A stretch of 44,639 nucleotides of DNA from an uncultured Lachnospiraceae bacterium (GTDB lineage Bacteria > Bacillota > Clostridia > Lachnospirales > Lachnospiraceae), in NCBI GenBank assembly GCA_937891165.1, contig CALAEX010000006.1:1-44639 (forward strand). Direction: 5' to 3'. Positions within the stretch are counted from its first letter, which is position 1, and each line of letters begins with the position of its first letter. The notes below the pieces were generated by a model. That model saw only the letters and a program-made list of their open reading frames with translations. It was not told where the DNA came from and did no database searches. This document shows positions 25,691 through 34,100 of the stretch, one piece after another. A program made the translations under genes and the position numbers.

Positions 25691-25726
25691 ATGATTTCAA
25701 TGAGCTTTTTGAAATCATAGTTTTTT
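25691..25726 (+). terminator. Terminator-like hairpin in the response-regulator leader
   Basis: Perfect 9-bp arms ATGATTTCA (25691-25699) and TGAAATCAT (25710-25718) are followed by AG and six T, 30 nt before the start codon. It lies inside the predicted leader and so may attenuate transcription; the stem is AT-rich and only moderately stable. Confidence 0.5.
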
Positions 25727-25755
25727 ATTAGATTTTTTTGGGGTAGGTAAGCTGT

Positions 25756-26457
25756 ATGTATAAAATTGCGATATGTGAAGATGAAAAAAAGGAGCAGGAC
25801 GAAATTGTCCTTATGATAAAGGAAATATTGCAAAAGAATCAAATAGAGTGTACGATTTCTTGCTATCAGAGTGGAGAAGAATTATTTCATGCTATTCAAA
25901 ACGGTACAAAGTTTCATCTTCTTTTGCTAGATGTACTATTAGAAGGAATCGATGGAATTGCACTTGCGAGACAATTACGAAGTTTGCAAAATACTACTGC
26001 GATTATATTTATATCATGGAATAAAGAACTGGCGTTGCAAGGTTATGAAGTAGAAGCAGTTCGATACCTTGCAAAACCAATACAAGAAAGTTATTTACAA
26101 GAAGCATTGCTGTTTTGCTATGGAAAGCAGATAGAAAAAGAAATCCTATTGCCAACAACAAATGGTTGGCACAGGATTTGTCTTTCCGATATTATGTATG
26201 CAGAAGCACAGGGGCGAGGAATACTGTTGATACTTGTAAACGAACAACTAGAAGTACCACTTAAAATTTCTGAAGTGGAAGCATTGCTATCTAATGGAAG
26301 TTTTATTCTTTGTCATCGTTCTTATTTAGTCAATTTAGCATTTGTTCAGTATATCCGTTGTTATGAAATTGAGTTAAAAAATGGGAAAATTTTACCTGTT
26401 AGTAAATATCGATTTTCCGAAATAAAGAAAAAATTAATTACCTATTTAACAAAGTGA
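25756..26457 (+). CDS. LytTR-family response regulator
   Basis: This 233-residue two-component regulator has a receiver domain (about 1-120) with acidic residues in CEDEKKE, phospho-acceptor Asp59 in LLLLDVLLEG and Lys in RYLAKPI, then a LytTR DNA-binding domain (about 130-233). The latter is recognisable from IMYAEAQGRGILLILV and FILCHRSYLVNLAFVQYI. LytTR proteins bind direct repeats about two helical turns apart, which fits the repeats at 28461-28496. Its 3' end overlaps that of the sensor kinase gene, which runs convergently, by 16 nt. It has its own promoter and a leader hairpin. Confidence 0.92.
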   Translation: MYKIAICEDEKKEQDEIVLMIKEILQKNQIECTISCYQSGEELFHAIQNGTKFHLLLLDVLLEGIDGIALARQLRSLQNTTAIIFISWNKELALQGYEVEAVRYLAKPIQESYLQEALLFCYGKQIEKEILLPTTNGWHRICLSDIMYAEAQGRGILLILVNEQLEVPLKISEVEALLSNGSFILCHRSYLVNLAFVQYIRCYEIELKNGKILPVSKYRFSEIKKKLITYLTK

Positions 26458-28361
26458 GACAGTGGAACAGCCAATGTAACTTCATAGAAATTTAGCTTTT
26501 GTTCTGTTTGGTATAAAATATGATAACATTTTGTTATTTTTTCTATAATATATAACCCAAAACCATGCATTTGCATGGTTTCTTTTTTTTCATTTTTCTC
26601 TTGCTGTTTCATAATAGTAGAATTTTTACAAGTAAATACCCAAAAGTCATTTTTTATATGAAAATCAAGAAAAAGAATAGGCTGTTTTTCTTCACTTTTT
26701 GTTATTGCATAAATGGCGTTATCCATAATATTTATCATTAAGGAACAAAAATCGGCATCAGAAAGAGGCAATTTTTCCGGTGCATTTGTTCGGTTTACTT
26801 CTACTTTTATATTTGTCTCATAAAGGCTATTTAATTTGCTGTTTAAAATAACATCCAGCATATCATTTCCACTTTGAATTACAGGAAGAATTTGTTTACG
26901 TTGTCCAAGGAGTTCTTCTAAATAAGAGGAAACCTTTTCTTCCTTTGTTATTTGATGTAAAAAAGAAAGGTGCTTATTTATATCATGGTTTAACATCATA
27001 ATTTGTTTTTGATGTTGGCAAAGATTTTCATAGTTTATTTGTGCTAATTTACCGTATTCTAGAAGAAGTTGCTGTTCACTCTGTCTTTTTATTTCTTGTA
27101 AAAAAAACTCCACCATAACAATAACAAAGCTCACACTAAGCATAACTATTCGTAAATTTGATATTACAGAATTAATGGAGTAGACTTTTGGCATCAGCGC
27201 ACATTTCTCTATAAATGTATTAGCTTCTAAAGAAAAGAGTGCAATAAAGAAAAGTACGACACTTCCTATGAGTGTAATCGGAGTAAAAAATCGGTAAAAT
27301 AAAGTTACTTTTCGCCAAAATAGAAAACCAAAAAGTAATGCTAATAAAAGTCCTATCAAAATAAGATAATTAGAAATAGTAAATAATGGTTGAATTTTAA
27401 GTCCTTGTCTGCCAGGATATAGCATTAAAAGTAAGACAGAGAACAGGCAAAGTGTACTAATGGCATATAGAAACGTGCGATAACATTTGGCTTTACTACA
27501 TAAAAAGAATAAAAGCACAACAAACGAAAGTTTATTGCAATAATATGCAATATCAAACGTTGGAACTCCAAAATAGGAGATAAAAAAAGTAGTATTTCTT
27601 AAGATTCTTACCATTCCTAAGAGGGTAGTAAGAGCGATATATAATATTCCTATATCTAGTTGATTATGAAATCCTTTGTAAACAAAAATACAAAGTAAGA
27701 ACATACTGATACAAAATAAGACAGAGGAAAAAATAGAAGTTTTTGAATTTTCTGCAATTAAACTACTTTCATAGGCATATCCACAATACAAAATCACACT
27801 GCATGGGAATACTCGTAATGCGGTATTAGGACTAGAGGTTTCTGAAAATTCGGGCGTAGATTGTGCAATTGTAAGCGTTTTTCCCTCATAATTTGCTGGA
27901 AGTGAAATAGTGATAGGCTCACTTCTATCTCGTTCAAGCATAGGAAGTGTAAGATAACCAATACGATTATCTAGTTCAGGGCAGTCTGTATAAATCAACT
28001 GCTCATCTAAAAAGACGGCAATTGTTCGGTTGGCAACACCGATTTGCAAAGTAGGACTGTCAAGTTCTTCTGTTAATATTCTAGAATAATAAAATGTCTG
28101 TCCAAGATAAGAAAGACCGATAAGTCGATTCTTTTCATCTGGTTTGATTTCTGTAATGATTTCATTTTCTTTTGTATAGATTGTCCAACCATGCTCATCA
28201 AATGGTGTTAAAGTGTAAAGGTCCGATTTTGTAGAAATAATAGAAAGGTCATAAATACGATTTTCCATTGGTTTTGTGTACATCGTCAAAACATATCCAA
28301 AACAAAAAAATAGGATAGCAAAGATAAAGATGGAACATAATTTATAAAATATTGGTTTCAA
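26442..28361 (-). CDS. GHKL sensor histidine kinase with 7TMR-DISM-like membrane region
   Basis: Expected partner of the LytTR regulator. The order is an N-terminal membrane segment, an extracellular domain of about 180 residues, six to seven membrane helices (7TMR-DISM-like), a dimerisation helix with the probable phospho-His in MLNHDINKHL, and a GHKL ATPase domain with N-box INIMDNAIYA and G-box HGFGLYIIEK. The frame opens at 28403, but that codon lies upstream of the predicted transcription start. GGGAGG with 6-nt spacing points to TTG 28361, giving about 639 residues. The sensor could detect a small molecule or a lipid-derived cue. It is convergent with the regulator gene and divergent from the Pfa-like cluster. 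Confidence 0.9.
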   Translation of the reverse strand: MKPIFYKLCSIFIFAILFFCFGYVLTMYTKPMENRIYDLSIISTKSDLYTLTPFDEHGWTIYTKENEIITEIKPDEKNRLIGLSYLGQTFYYSRILTEELDSPTLQIGVANRTIAVFLDEQLIYTDCPELDNRIGYLTLPMLERDRSEPITISLPANYEGKTLTIAQSTPEFSETSSPNTALRVFPCSVILYCGYAYESSLIAENSKTSIFSSVLFCISMFLLCIFVYKGFHNQLDIGILYIALTTLLGMVRILRNTTFFISYFGVPTFDIAYYCNKLSFVVLLFFLCSKAKCYRTFLYAISTLCLFSVLLLMLYPGRQGLKIQPLFTISNYLILIGLLLALLFGFLFWRKVTLFYRFFTPITLIGSVVLFFIALFSLEANTFIEKCALMPKVYSINSVISNLRIVMLSVSFVIVMVEFFLQEIKRQSEQQLLLEYGKLAQINYENLCQHQKQIMMLNHDINKHLSFLHQITKEEKVSSYLEELLGQRKQILPVIQSGNDMLDVILNSKLNSLYETNIKVEVNRTNAPEKLPLSDADFCSLMINIMDNAIYAITKSEEKQPILFLDFHIKNDFWVFTCKNSTIMKQQEKNEKKETMQMHGFGLYIIEKITKCYHILYQTEQKLNFYEVTLAVPLSHFVK

Positions 28362-28393
28362 AGCATACCTCCCTGTGTAATGGTTTTCTATGC

Positions 28394-28422
28394 ACTGTAT
28401 CATTAAGTGAGAGTAATGTCAA
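28394..28422 (-). promoter_or_regulatory. Promoter of the sensor kinase gene
   Basis: Minus strand: -35 TTGACA (28417-28422), 17-nt spacer, -10 TACAGT (28394-28399). Start site near 28387, which leaves a short leader of about 26 nt before TTG 28361 and excludes the upstream ATG. Confidence 0.72.
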
Positions 28423-28442
28423 TTATTATTTTGTTTTTATGA

Positions 28443-28460
28443 AAAAGTATAAATACTTTT
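28443..28460. promoter_or_regulatory. Perfect 18-bp palindrome AAAAGTAT-AA-ATACTTTT
   Basis: Two 8-bp arms surround a 2-bp centre, directly adjoining the direct repeats. It may be an operator for a dimeric regulator acting on one or both divergent promoters. Confidence 0.45.
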
Positions 28461-28496
28461 GTCCATTCATGCAAAATAATGTCCATTCATACAAAA
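28461..28496 (+). promoter_or_regulatory. Putative LytTR-binding direct repeats upstream of the Pfa-like cluster promoter
   Basis: GTCCATTCATGCAAAA (28461-28476) and GTCCATTCATACAAAA (28481-28496) match at 15 of 16 positions with a 20-bp period, and end 4 nt before the -35 element. The layout suits a LytTR activator. From memory, the E. coli LytTR protein YpdB uses a similar box (GGCATTTCAT) with an 11-bp spacer. Confidence 0.62.
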
Positions 28497-28500
28497 ACTA

Positions 28501-28528
28501 TTGTATTTTAAACAAAATCTTTTATAAT
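28501..28528 (+). promoter_or_regulatory. Promoter of the Pfa-like cluster
   Basis: -35 TTGTAT (28501-28506), 16-nt spacer, -10 TATAAT (28523-28528). A weak -35 beside activator-type repeats fits positive control. The leader to the first start codon is about 190 nt. Confidence 0.6.
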
Positions 28529-28723
28529 CAACAAGCAACTAAAAAAGAGAAATAAAAAATTGCGTTTCATGTAAGTTTATGATGATTAAAAGATTTTTAT
28601 GCTATCGTATGGAATTGTACTTTGAAACATAAATATGTTGCAAAGTAATCTGTGTTCATAAGGAAGTAGAGAAGCAGATTTTGAATGATTGCTTTACTAC
28701 TATAAAGTTAAAGTGGGAAAAAG

Positions 28724-29422
28724 ATGATTTATATTAATTGTTTTGATGTATCAGAAGTGTCCATAGAACAGTATAATAAGTGTTATAGAATGGCTTCCAA
28801 AGAAAGAAGAAAGAGAGCAGATAGATATCAAAAATTAGAAGATTCCCAAATATGTATTTTATCAGAAGTATTGTTGAAGTATAGTTTTTTTCAAATATAT
28901 GGTAACAACATAGAATTAGATGTGGAATGTAATATGTATGGGAAACCTTACATAAAAAATGAAAAAGATTTCTTTTTTAATATTTCCCATTCAGGAAAAT
29001 GGATAGTTATTGCATTTGGTAGCCATGAGGTGGGAGTTGATATAGAACAAATTCGATGGAATTCTAGTTTAGAAAGAGTTACCTCTATGTTTTGTACAAA
29101 AGAAGAGAGAGAGTATATTTTTTGTGATACGAATAAGAGTGATATTGCAAAAAGGTTTACAAAAATATGGACATTAAAAGAATGCTATATGAAATTTTTA
29201 GGGAAAGGATTTTCTAAAGGGTTCTTATCTTTTTCTGTAGATGGAAAAAATGAGAAAGTAAAAGATGGTTTGGAGGAACAAATCATAATAAAAAGTAATA
29301 TGTTAGGAAATGACTACATACTTTCTGTATGTAGCAAAGAAGAGAGTGCGAGCATAAATAAAATAACAATGGAAACAATAGGAGAGTTTGTAGATGTCAA
29401 TATTTCAGCGGATAAAAAATAA
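28724..29422 (+). CDS. Sfp-type 4'-phosphopantetheinyl transferase
   Basis: This enzyme transfers 4'-phosphopantetheine from coenzyme A to the conserved Ser of carrier proteins, here most likely the tandem ACPs of the 31104 gene. The 232-residue Sfp-class (pseudo-dimeric) length is typical. Metal-binding Asp106 and Glu108 lie in VGVDIEQI, and the second motif is WTLKECYMK (Trp149, Lys152, Glu153, Lys157), with KPYIKN and FFNISHSGKW before them. The stop lies 29 nt inside the next gene, so translation is coupled. A dedicated Sfp-type enzyme at the head of a cluster usually marks secondary metabolism. Confidence 0.92.
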   Translation: MIYINCFDVSEVSIEQYNKCYRMASKERRKRADRYQKLEDSQICILSEVLLKYSFFQIYGNNIELDVECNMYGKPYIKNEKDFFFNISHSGKWIVIAFGSHEVGVDIEQIRWNSSLERVTSMFCTKEEREYIFCDTNKSDIAKRFTKIWTLKECYMKFLGKGFSKGFLSFSVDGKNEKVKDGLEEQIIIKSNMLGNDYILSVCSKEESASINKITMETIGEFVDVNISADKK

Positions 29423-31076
29423 AATGAATAGTAATATGGAAAATGACCGTTTAAAAGATTTGAAAGTAAAATGTCCGGACTGTGAAAAAGTATATACAGG
29501 GATTGAGGCGTATGAACAGTTATATATATGTCCGGATTGTGGAACATATATGAAAATCGGAGCATTAGAACGTATTAGTATGGTAACAGATAAAGACACG
29601 TTTGAAGTATGGTTCGATGATATGGAAGATAGTAATCCATTAGGAGATGAAACTTATGCAGAGAAATTGGCAGCAGCAAGAGATGTGAGTGGTGTTTCTG
29701 AGGCAGTTATTGTTGGTCGTGCAAAAATTGCAGGAGAAGATGTTGTACTTGGTGTATGTGATGCCGGTTTTATTATGGGAAGTATGGGATATGTCATGGG
29801 AGAACGTATTACAAGGGCATTTGAAGAAGCAACAAAGCTTCGTCTGCCGGTCGTGATGTTTTGTTGTTCTGGTGGTGCTAGAATGCAAGAAGGAATTGTT
29901 TCTTTAATGCAAATGGAAAAGACATCTGCTGCCATAAAACGTCATTCGAATGCAGGACTTTTTTACTGTTCTATTTTAACTGACCCTACTATGGGTGGTG
30001 TAACAGCAAGTTTTGCTACATTAGGAGATGTAATTTTAGCAGAGCCGGGAGCAAGAATTGGTTTTGCAGGTCCTAGAGTCATTCGTCAAACGATAGGGCA
30101 TGAGTTACCGGAAGGTTTTCAGAAAGCAGAGTTTTTACTAGAACATGGAATGGTAGACCAAGTAGTAGAACGAAAACATATGAAAGAACTGCTTCATTTC
30201 TTGATAAAAGCAAATAAAGCAGAGAAAAAGAGTTTTCATATAACACAACCAAAAGTTGATTGGGATAAATTAAAGGAAGCAGAAGTATTTTCTCTAAAAA
30301 CACCATGGGAAAAGGTAAAACTTTGCAGAAGTAATGAGCGTTTAACATCATTAGAATATATTTCTGAAATTTTTCAAAATTTTGAAGAATTTCATGGAGA
30401 CCGTTACTATGGTGATGATAGAGCATTGATTGGTGGAGTTGGATTTTTAGATGAACAGCCTGTAACCATTTTGGCAGAATTAAGAGGAAAGACAATGGCT
30501 GAGTGTATGGAACGAAATTTTGGTATGCCGATGCCGGATGGATATCGCAAAGCAGTGCGTCTTATGAAACAGGCAGAGAAATTTAATAGACCAATTATCA
30601 GTTTTATTAGTACACCGGGAGCATTTTGTGGTGTAGATGCAGAAGAACGAGGGCAAGGCGAAGCGATTGCAAGAAGCATTATGGAAATGTCAGCACTAAA
30701 AGTACCTGTGCTTTGTATTTTGATTGGTGAAGGTGGAAGTGGTGGTGCTTTGGCAACAGCCGTAGGAAATCAAGTTTGGATGATGGAATATTCGACTTAT
30801 GCGATTTTATCGCCGGAAGGATATTCTTCTATTTTATGGAAAACGAATGATAGAGCACAAGAAGCAGCAGAAATTATGAAAATAACTGCACAAGATTTAA
30901 AACAAATGCAGATTATTGATAGAATTGTTCCTGAATTTGGTGGAGCAACAAAAGAAAATTTAGTACGAATCACAGATTATATGAAAAATGGTATTCGACA
31001 ATTTTTAATTACATATGGTAAAATGACTCCAGAAGAAGTTGCAGAAGATAGATATCAGAGATTTAGACGGTTTTAA
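29394..31076 (+). CDS. accDA: Fused acetyl-CoA carboxylase carboxyltransferase (AccD-AccA)
   Basis: The two carboxyltransferase subunits that move CO2 from carboxybiotin to acetyl-CoA are fused in one chain of 560 residues. Residues about 1-275 are AccD (beta) with the zinc ribbon Cys27, Cys30, Cys46, Cys49 (CPDC...CPDC) and CCSGGARMQEG. Residues about 285-560 are AccA (alpha) with FEEFHGDRYYGDD, STPGAFCGVDAEERGQ and LIGEGGSGGALA. It would supply malonyl-CoA to the following synthase. Biotin carboxylase (accC) and BCCP (accB) are not in the window and must be supplied from elsewhere. ATG 29394 has GGAG 9 nt upstream inside the preceding gene. Confidence 0.93.
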   Translation: MSIFQRIKNKMNSNMENDRLKDLKVKCPDCEKVYTGIEAYEQLYICPDCGTYMKIGALERISMVTDKDTFEVWFDDMEDSNPLGDETYAEKLAAARDVSGVSEAVIVGRAKIAGEDVVLGVCDAGFIMGSMGYVMGERITRAFEEATKLRLPVVMFCCSGGARMQEGIVSLMQMEKTSAAIKRHSNAGLFYCSILTDPTMGGVTASFATLGDVILAEPGARIGFAGPRVIRQTIGHELPEGFQKAEFLLEHGMVDQVVERKHMKELLHFLIKANKAEKKSFHITQPKVDWDKLKEAEVFSLKTPWEKVKLCRSNERLTSLEYISEIFQNFEEFHGDRYYGDDRALIGGVGFLDEQPVTILAELRGKTMAECMERNFGMPMPDGYRKAVRLMKQAEKFNRPIISFISTPGAFCGVDAEERGQGEAIARSIMEMSALKVPVLCILIGEGGSGGALATAVGNQVWMMEYSTYAILSPEGYSSILWKTNDRAQEAAEIMKITAQDLKQMQIIDRIVPEFGGATKENLVRITDYMKNGIRQFLITYGKMTPEEVAEDRYQRFRRF

Positions 31077-31103
31077 ATATAAAATAAAAAATGGAGGTTT
31101 CTT

Positions 31104-34100
31104 ATGAAAGAAAAGATAGCAATTGTTGGCATAGGTTGTATATTTCCAGATGCTGTAGATTTTACAGAATATTGGAGAAATATTATAGAAGGAAAATGTT
31201 CTATCCATGATATTTCCGGAGAATTTTGGGAAGCAGAAGATTTTTATGACCCAGACCCAAAGGCAGAAGATAAAGTGTATTCTGTTATGGGAGCAACCGT
31301 AGCACCAATCGAATTTGATACGAAAGAATTTGGAATTTCTCCAAAGGTGATGCAGTCAACGGCTGTAGAACAATTGTTTGGTTTAATCGCAGCAAGACAG
31401 GCATTGATTGATGCAGGTGTGTATGGAAAAAATGCAAAACCTTTTAATAAAGAAAAAGCAGGTGTCATTATTTCTTCTCCGGTAGGAAAAAATGTGTTTG
31501 ACCTTGCTCATCGTGCGGAAGAGCATAAAATCAAAAAAATTCTTTTAAGTAATGGAATTCCGGAAGATGTTGCAGACCGTATTATAAAAAAATATAAAGC
31601 TACTTTATTGGATTGGACCGAAGATTGTAATCCTGGTTATCTTCCAAACGTAACAGCAGGACGTATTGCAAATCGTTTTGACTTTGGTGGAACTTCTTGT
31701 AGTGTAGATGCGGCATGTGCGAGCAGTCTTGGAAGTGTTAAGTTTGCAGTAGATGAATTACAAAATGGCAGTTGTGATTTTATGTTAACAGGTGGAGTAA
31801 ATTTAGATAGTACAATATCTACTTATATGTCCTTCTGTAAGACACCGGCAACTTCTAAAAAAGGGAAGTGTACACCATTTGATGAAAATGCAGATGGTAT
31901 GATTATTGGAGATGGTGTTGGCATTATTGCATTAAAGAGATTTTCTGATGCACAGCGTGATGGAGATAAAATTTATGCAGTGATTAACTCTATAGGAAGT
32001 TCTAGCGATGGTCGTGCAAAGAGTATTTATGCACCAAGTCCAAATGGTCAGATTCGTGCATTAGAACGTGCTTATGAAGGTGCAGGAGTAGAACCAAAAA
32101 CAATTGGTCTTATTGAAGCACATGGAACAGGAACATCTGCCGGAGATGCTTGTGAAGTGGAGGCGATTTCACAAGTATATCAAAACGATAGTAAGAAACG
32201 TGGAACAGTTATCGGAAGTGTAAAGAGCCAGATTGGTCATTTGAGAATGTCAGCAGGTATCGCAGGATTGATTAAAGTAGCGTTATCCCTTCATGAAAAA
32301 GTACTTCCAGCATCTATCAATGTAGAAAAACCAAGTAAAGCATTGATAAATTCTAGTCTTTGTGTATTGTCAAAACCCAAAGCATGGATTATAAATGAAA
32401 ATCAGCCAATAAGACGTGCGGCAGTTAGTGCATTCGGTTTTGGTGGAACAAACTACCATGTTGTATTAGAAGAAGCACAGAGTGATTATGAAGAAGCTTC
32501 TCGTGTGACACAGACTGCTATGGGTGTGATGTTTTCTGCAAAGACAAAAGAAGAATTAGTGGAAAAAATTCAAAAGCTTTCTAAAGGAATGGAAACAGAT
32601 TCCAAACTTTGGTTTGCAGAAGAATATCGTTATCACAAATGTGAGGAAAATCAGTTCCGTTTGGCATTTGTAGCAAAAACAGCAGAAGAAGTAAAAGAAA
32701 AATGTAAAAAGGCACTTGATATTCTTGCAAAGAATGAAAAGGATAGCTTTACACAGAGTGAAATTACATATAGTGCAAAGAAAATAGAAAAAGAAAATAA
32801 AGTAACTGTTTTATTCTCAGGACAGGGAACACAGAGTTTAGATATGCTTTCTGAAATTGCCATTGCTTATCCACAAATGCGTCAGACCATTACAAAAGCA
32901 GATAATGTAATGATTTCAGAAGAAGGAACACCAATTTCTGAATTAGTATATCCGAATGTATTGACAGAAGAAGAAAAGACAAAAGCACAAGAAGCATTAC
33001 AGCAAACTAAAAATACACAGCCGGTATTAGCTGCATTAGAAGCAGGTTTATATGAAGTAGCGAAAAAGCGTGGTTTGAAAGCAGATATGTTTATTGGACA
33101 CAGTTTTGGAGAACTTGTGGCACTTTGGGCAGATGGAGTTTGGGATTTTGAAACATTGATTCGTAGTGCAAAAGAACGCGGAAGCTATATGGGTGAAGTA
33201 AAAGGCGATATGGCAATGTTTGCAGTTATGGCAGATAAGGAGACTGTTCAGAACTATACAAAGGATTGCGAAAAAGTCTATATGGCAAATGAAAACAGTC
33301 CAGCTCAAACCGTAATTTCTGGTGATGCGAAAGAATTAGAAGAATTAGAGAAGAAACTTTCCACAGCGGGTATTAAGACAGTAAAATTAAAAGTTTCTGG
33401 TGCATTCCATTCTCCATATATGGAAGAAGCAGGAAATCAGTTTAAGACATACCTTGAAAAACAGAAAATCAAACATTGTGGTGGAAAAGTGATTGCAAAC
33501 TATAATGGAAAAGTATATCCACAGAATAATCCAAAAGTGGTAGTAGATTTATTACAAAAACAGTTAGTAAATCCGGTATTATTCCAGAGTAGTATTGAAA
33601 CAGCTTATGCAAAAGGTGCAAGAGTATTTGTGGAAGTTGGAAACGGAAAAGTATTGGCAAATTTAACAAAAGATATTCTTGGAGAAAAAGAGCATGAAGT
33701 GATTGCACTTTGTCCGGAAAAGAATAAAGATTGTGCAACTCAGTTTGAATTTGCAATCGCAAGACTTGCAGTACTTGGATTTGAGATGAAAGAAGATTCG
33801 TATCGTTTATTGTCCAATGAAGAACTTGTACCAAAAAAGACAAAAACTACTCATACAGTGCCACAATTTTTGTTTGTACTTCCAGATAAGCAAAAACAGA
33901 TAGACAAAGCACAAGCACCAGATGAAGAAGCAACTAGAATAAATTTAGAATCTATGGCGAAAGCAGCAGCAAAGGCAGGGATTGGAGTATCCGTACAGAC
34001 AGCTTCACCAGCACCAAAAGCAGAAACAAAACCGGTGACACAGCAGGCATCTGTACAGAAAGCAGTACCAGTGCAAAAAACAACAGAGGAAACAAAGAAA

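Larger units (their letters stand above)
28362..28723. other. Divergent control region of the kinase gene and Pfa-like cluster
   Basis: There are no genes in this 362-nt stretch. It holds a minus-strand promoter (28394-28422), a perfect palindrome (28443-28460), two direct repeats (28461-28496) and a plus-strand promoter (28501-28528). It ends in an AT-rich leader of about 190 nt before the phosphopantetheinyl transferase, in which I see no further convincing element. Confidence 0.65.
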
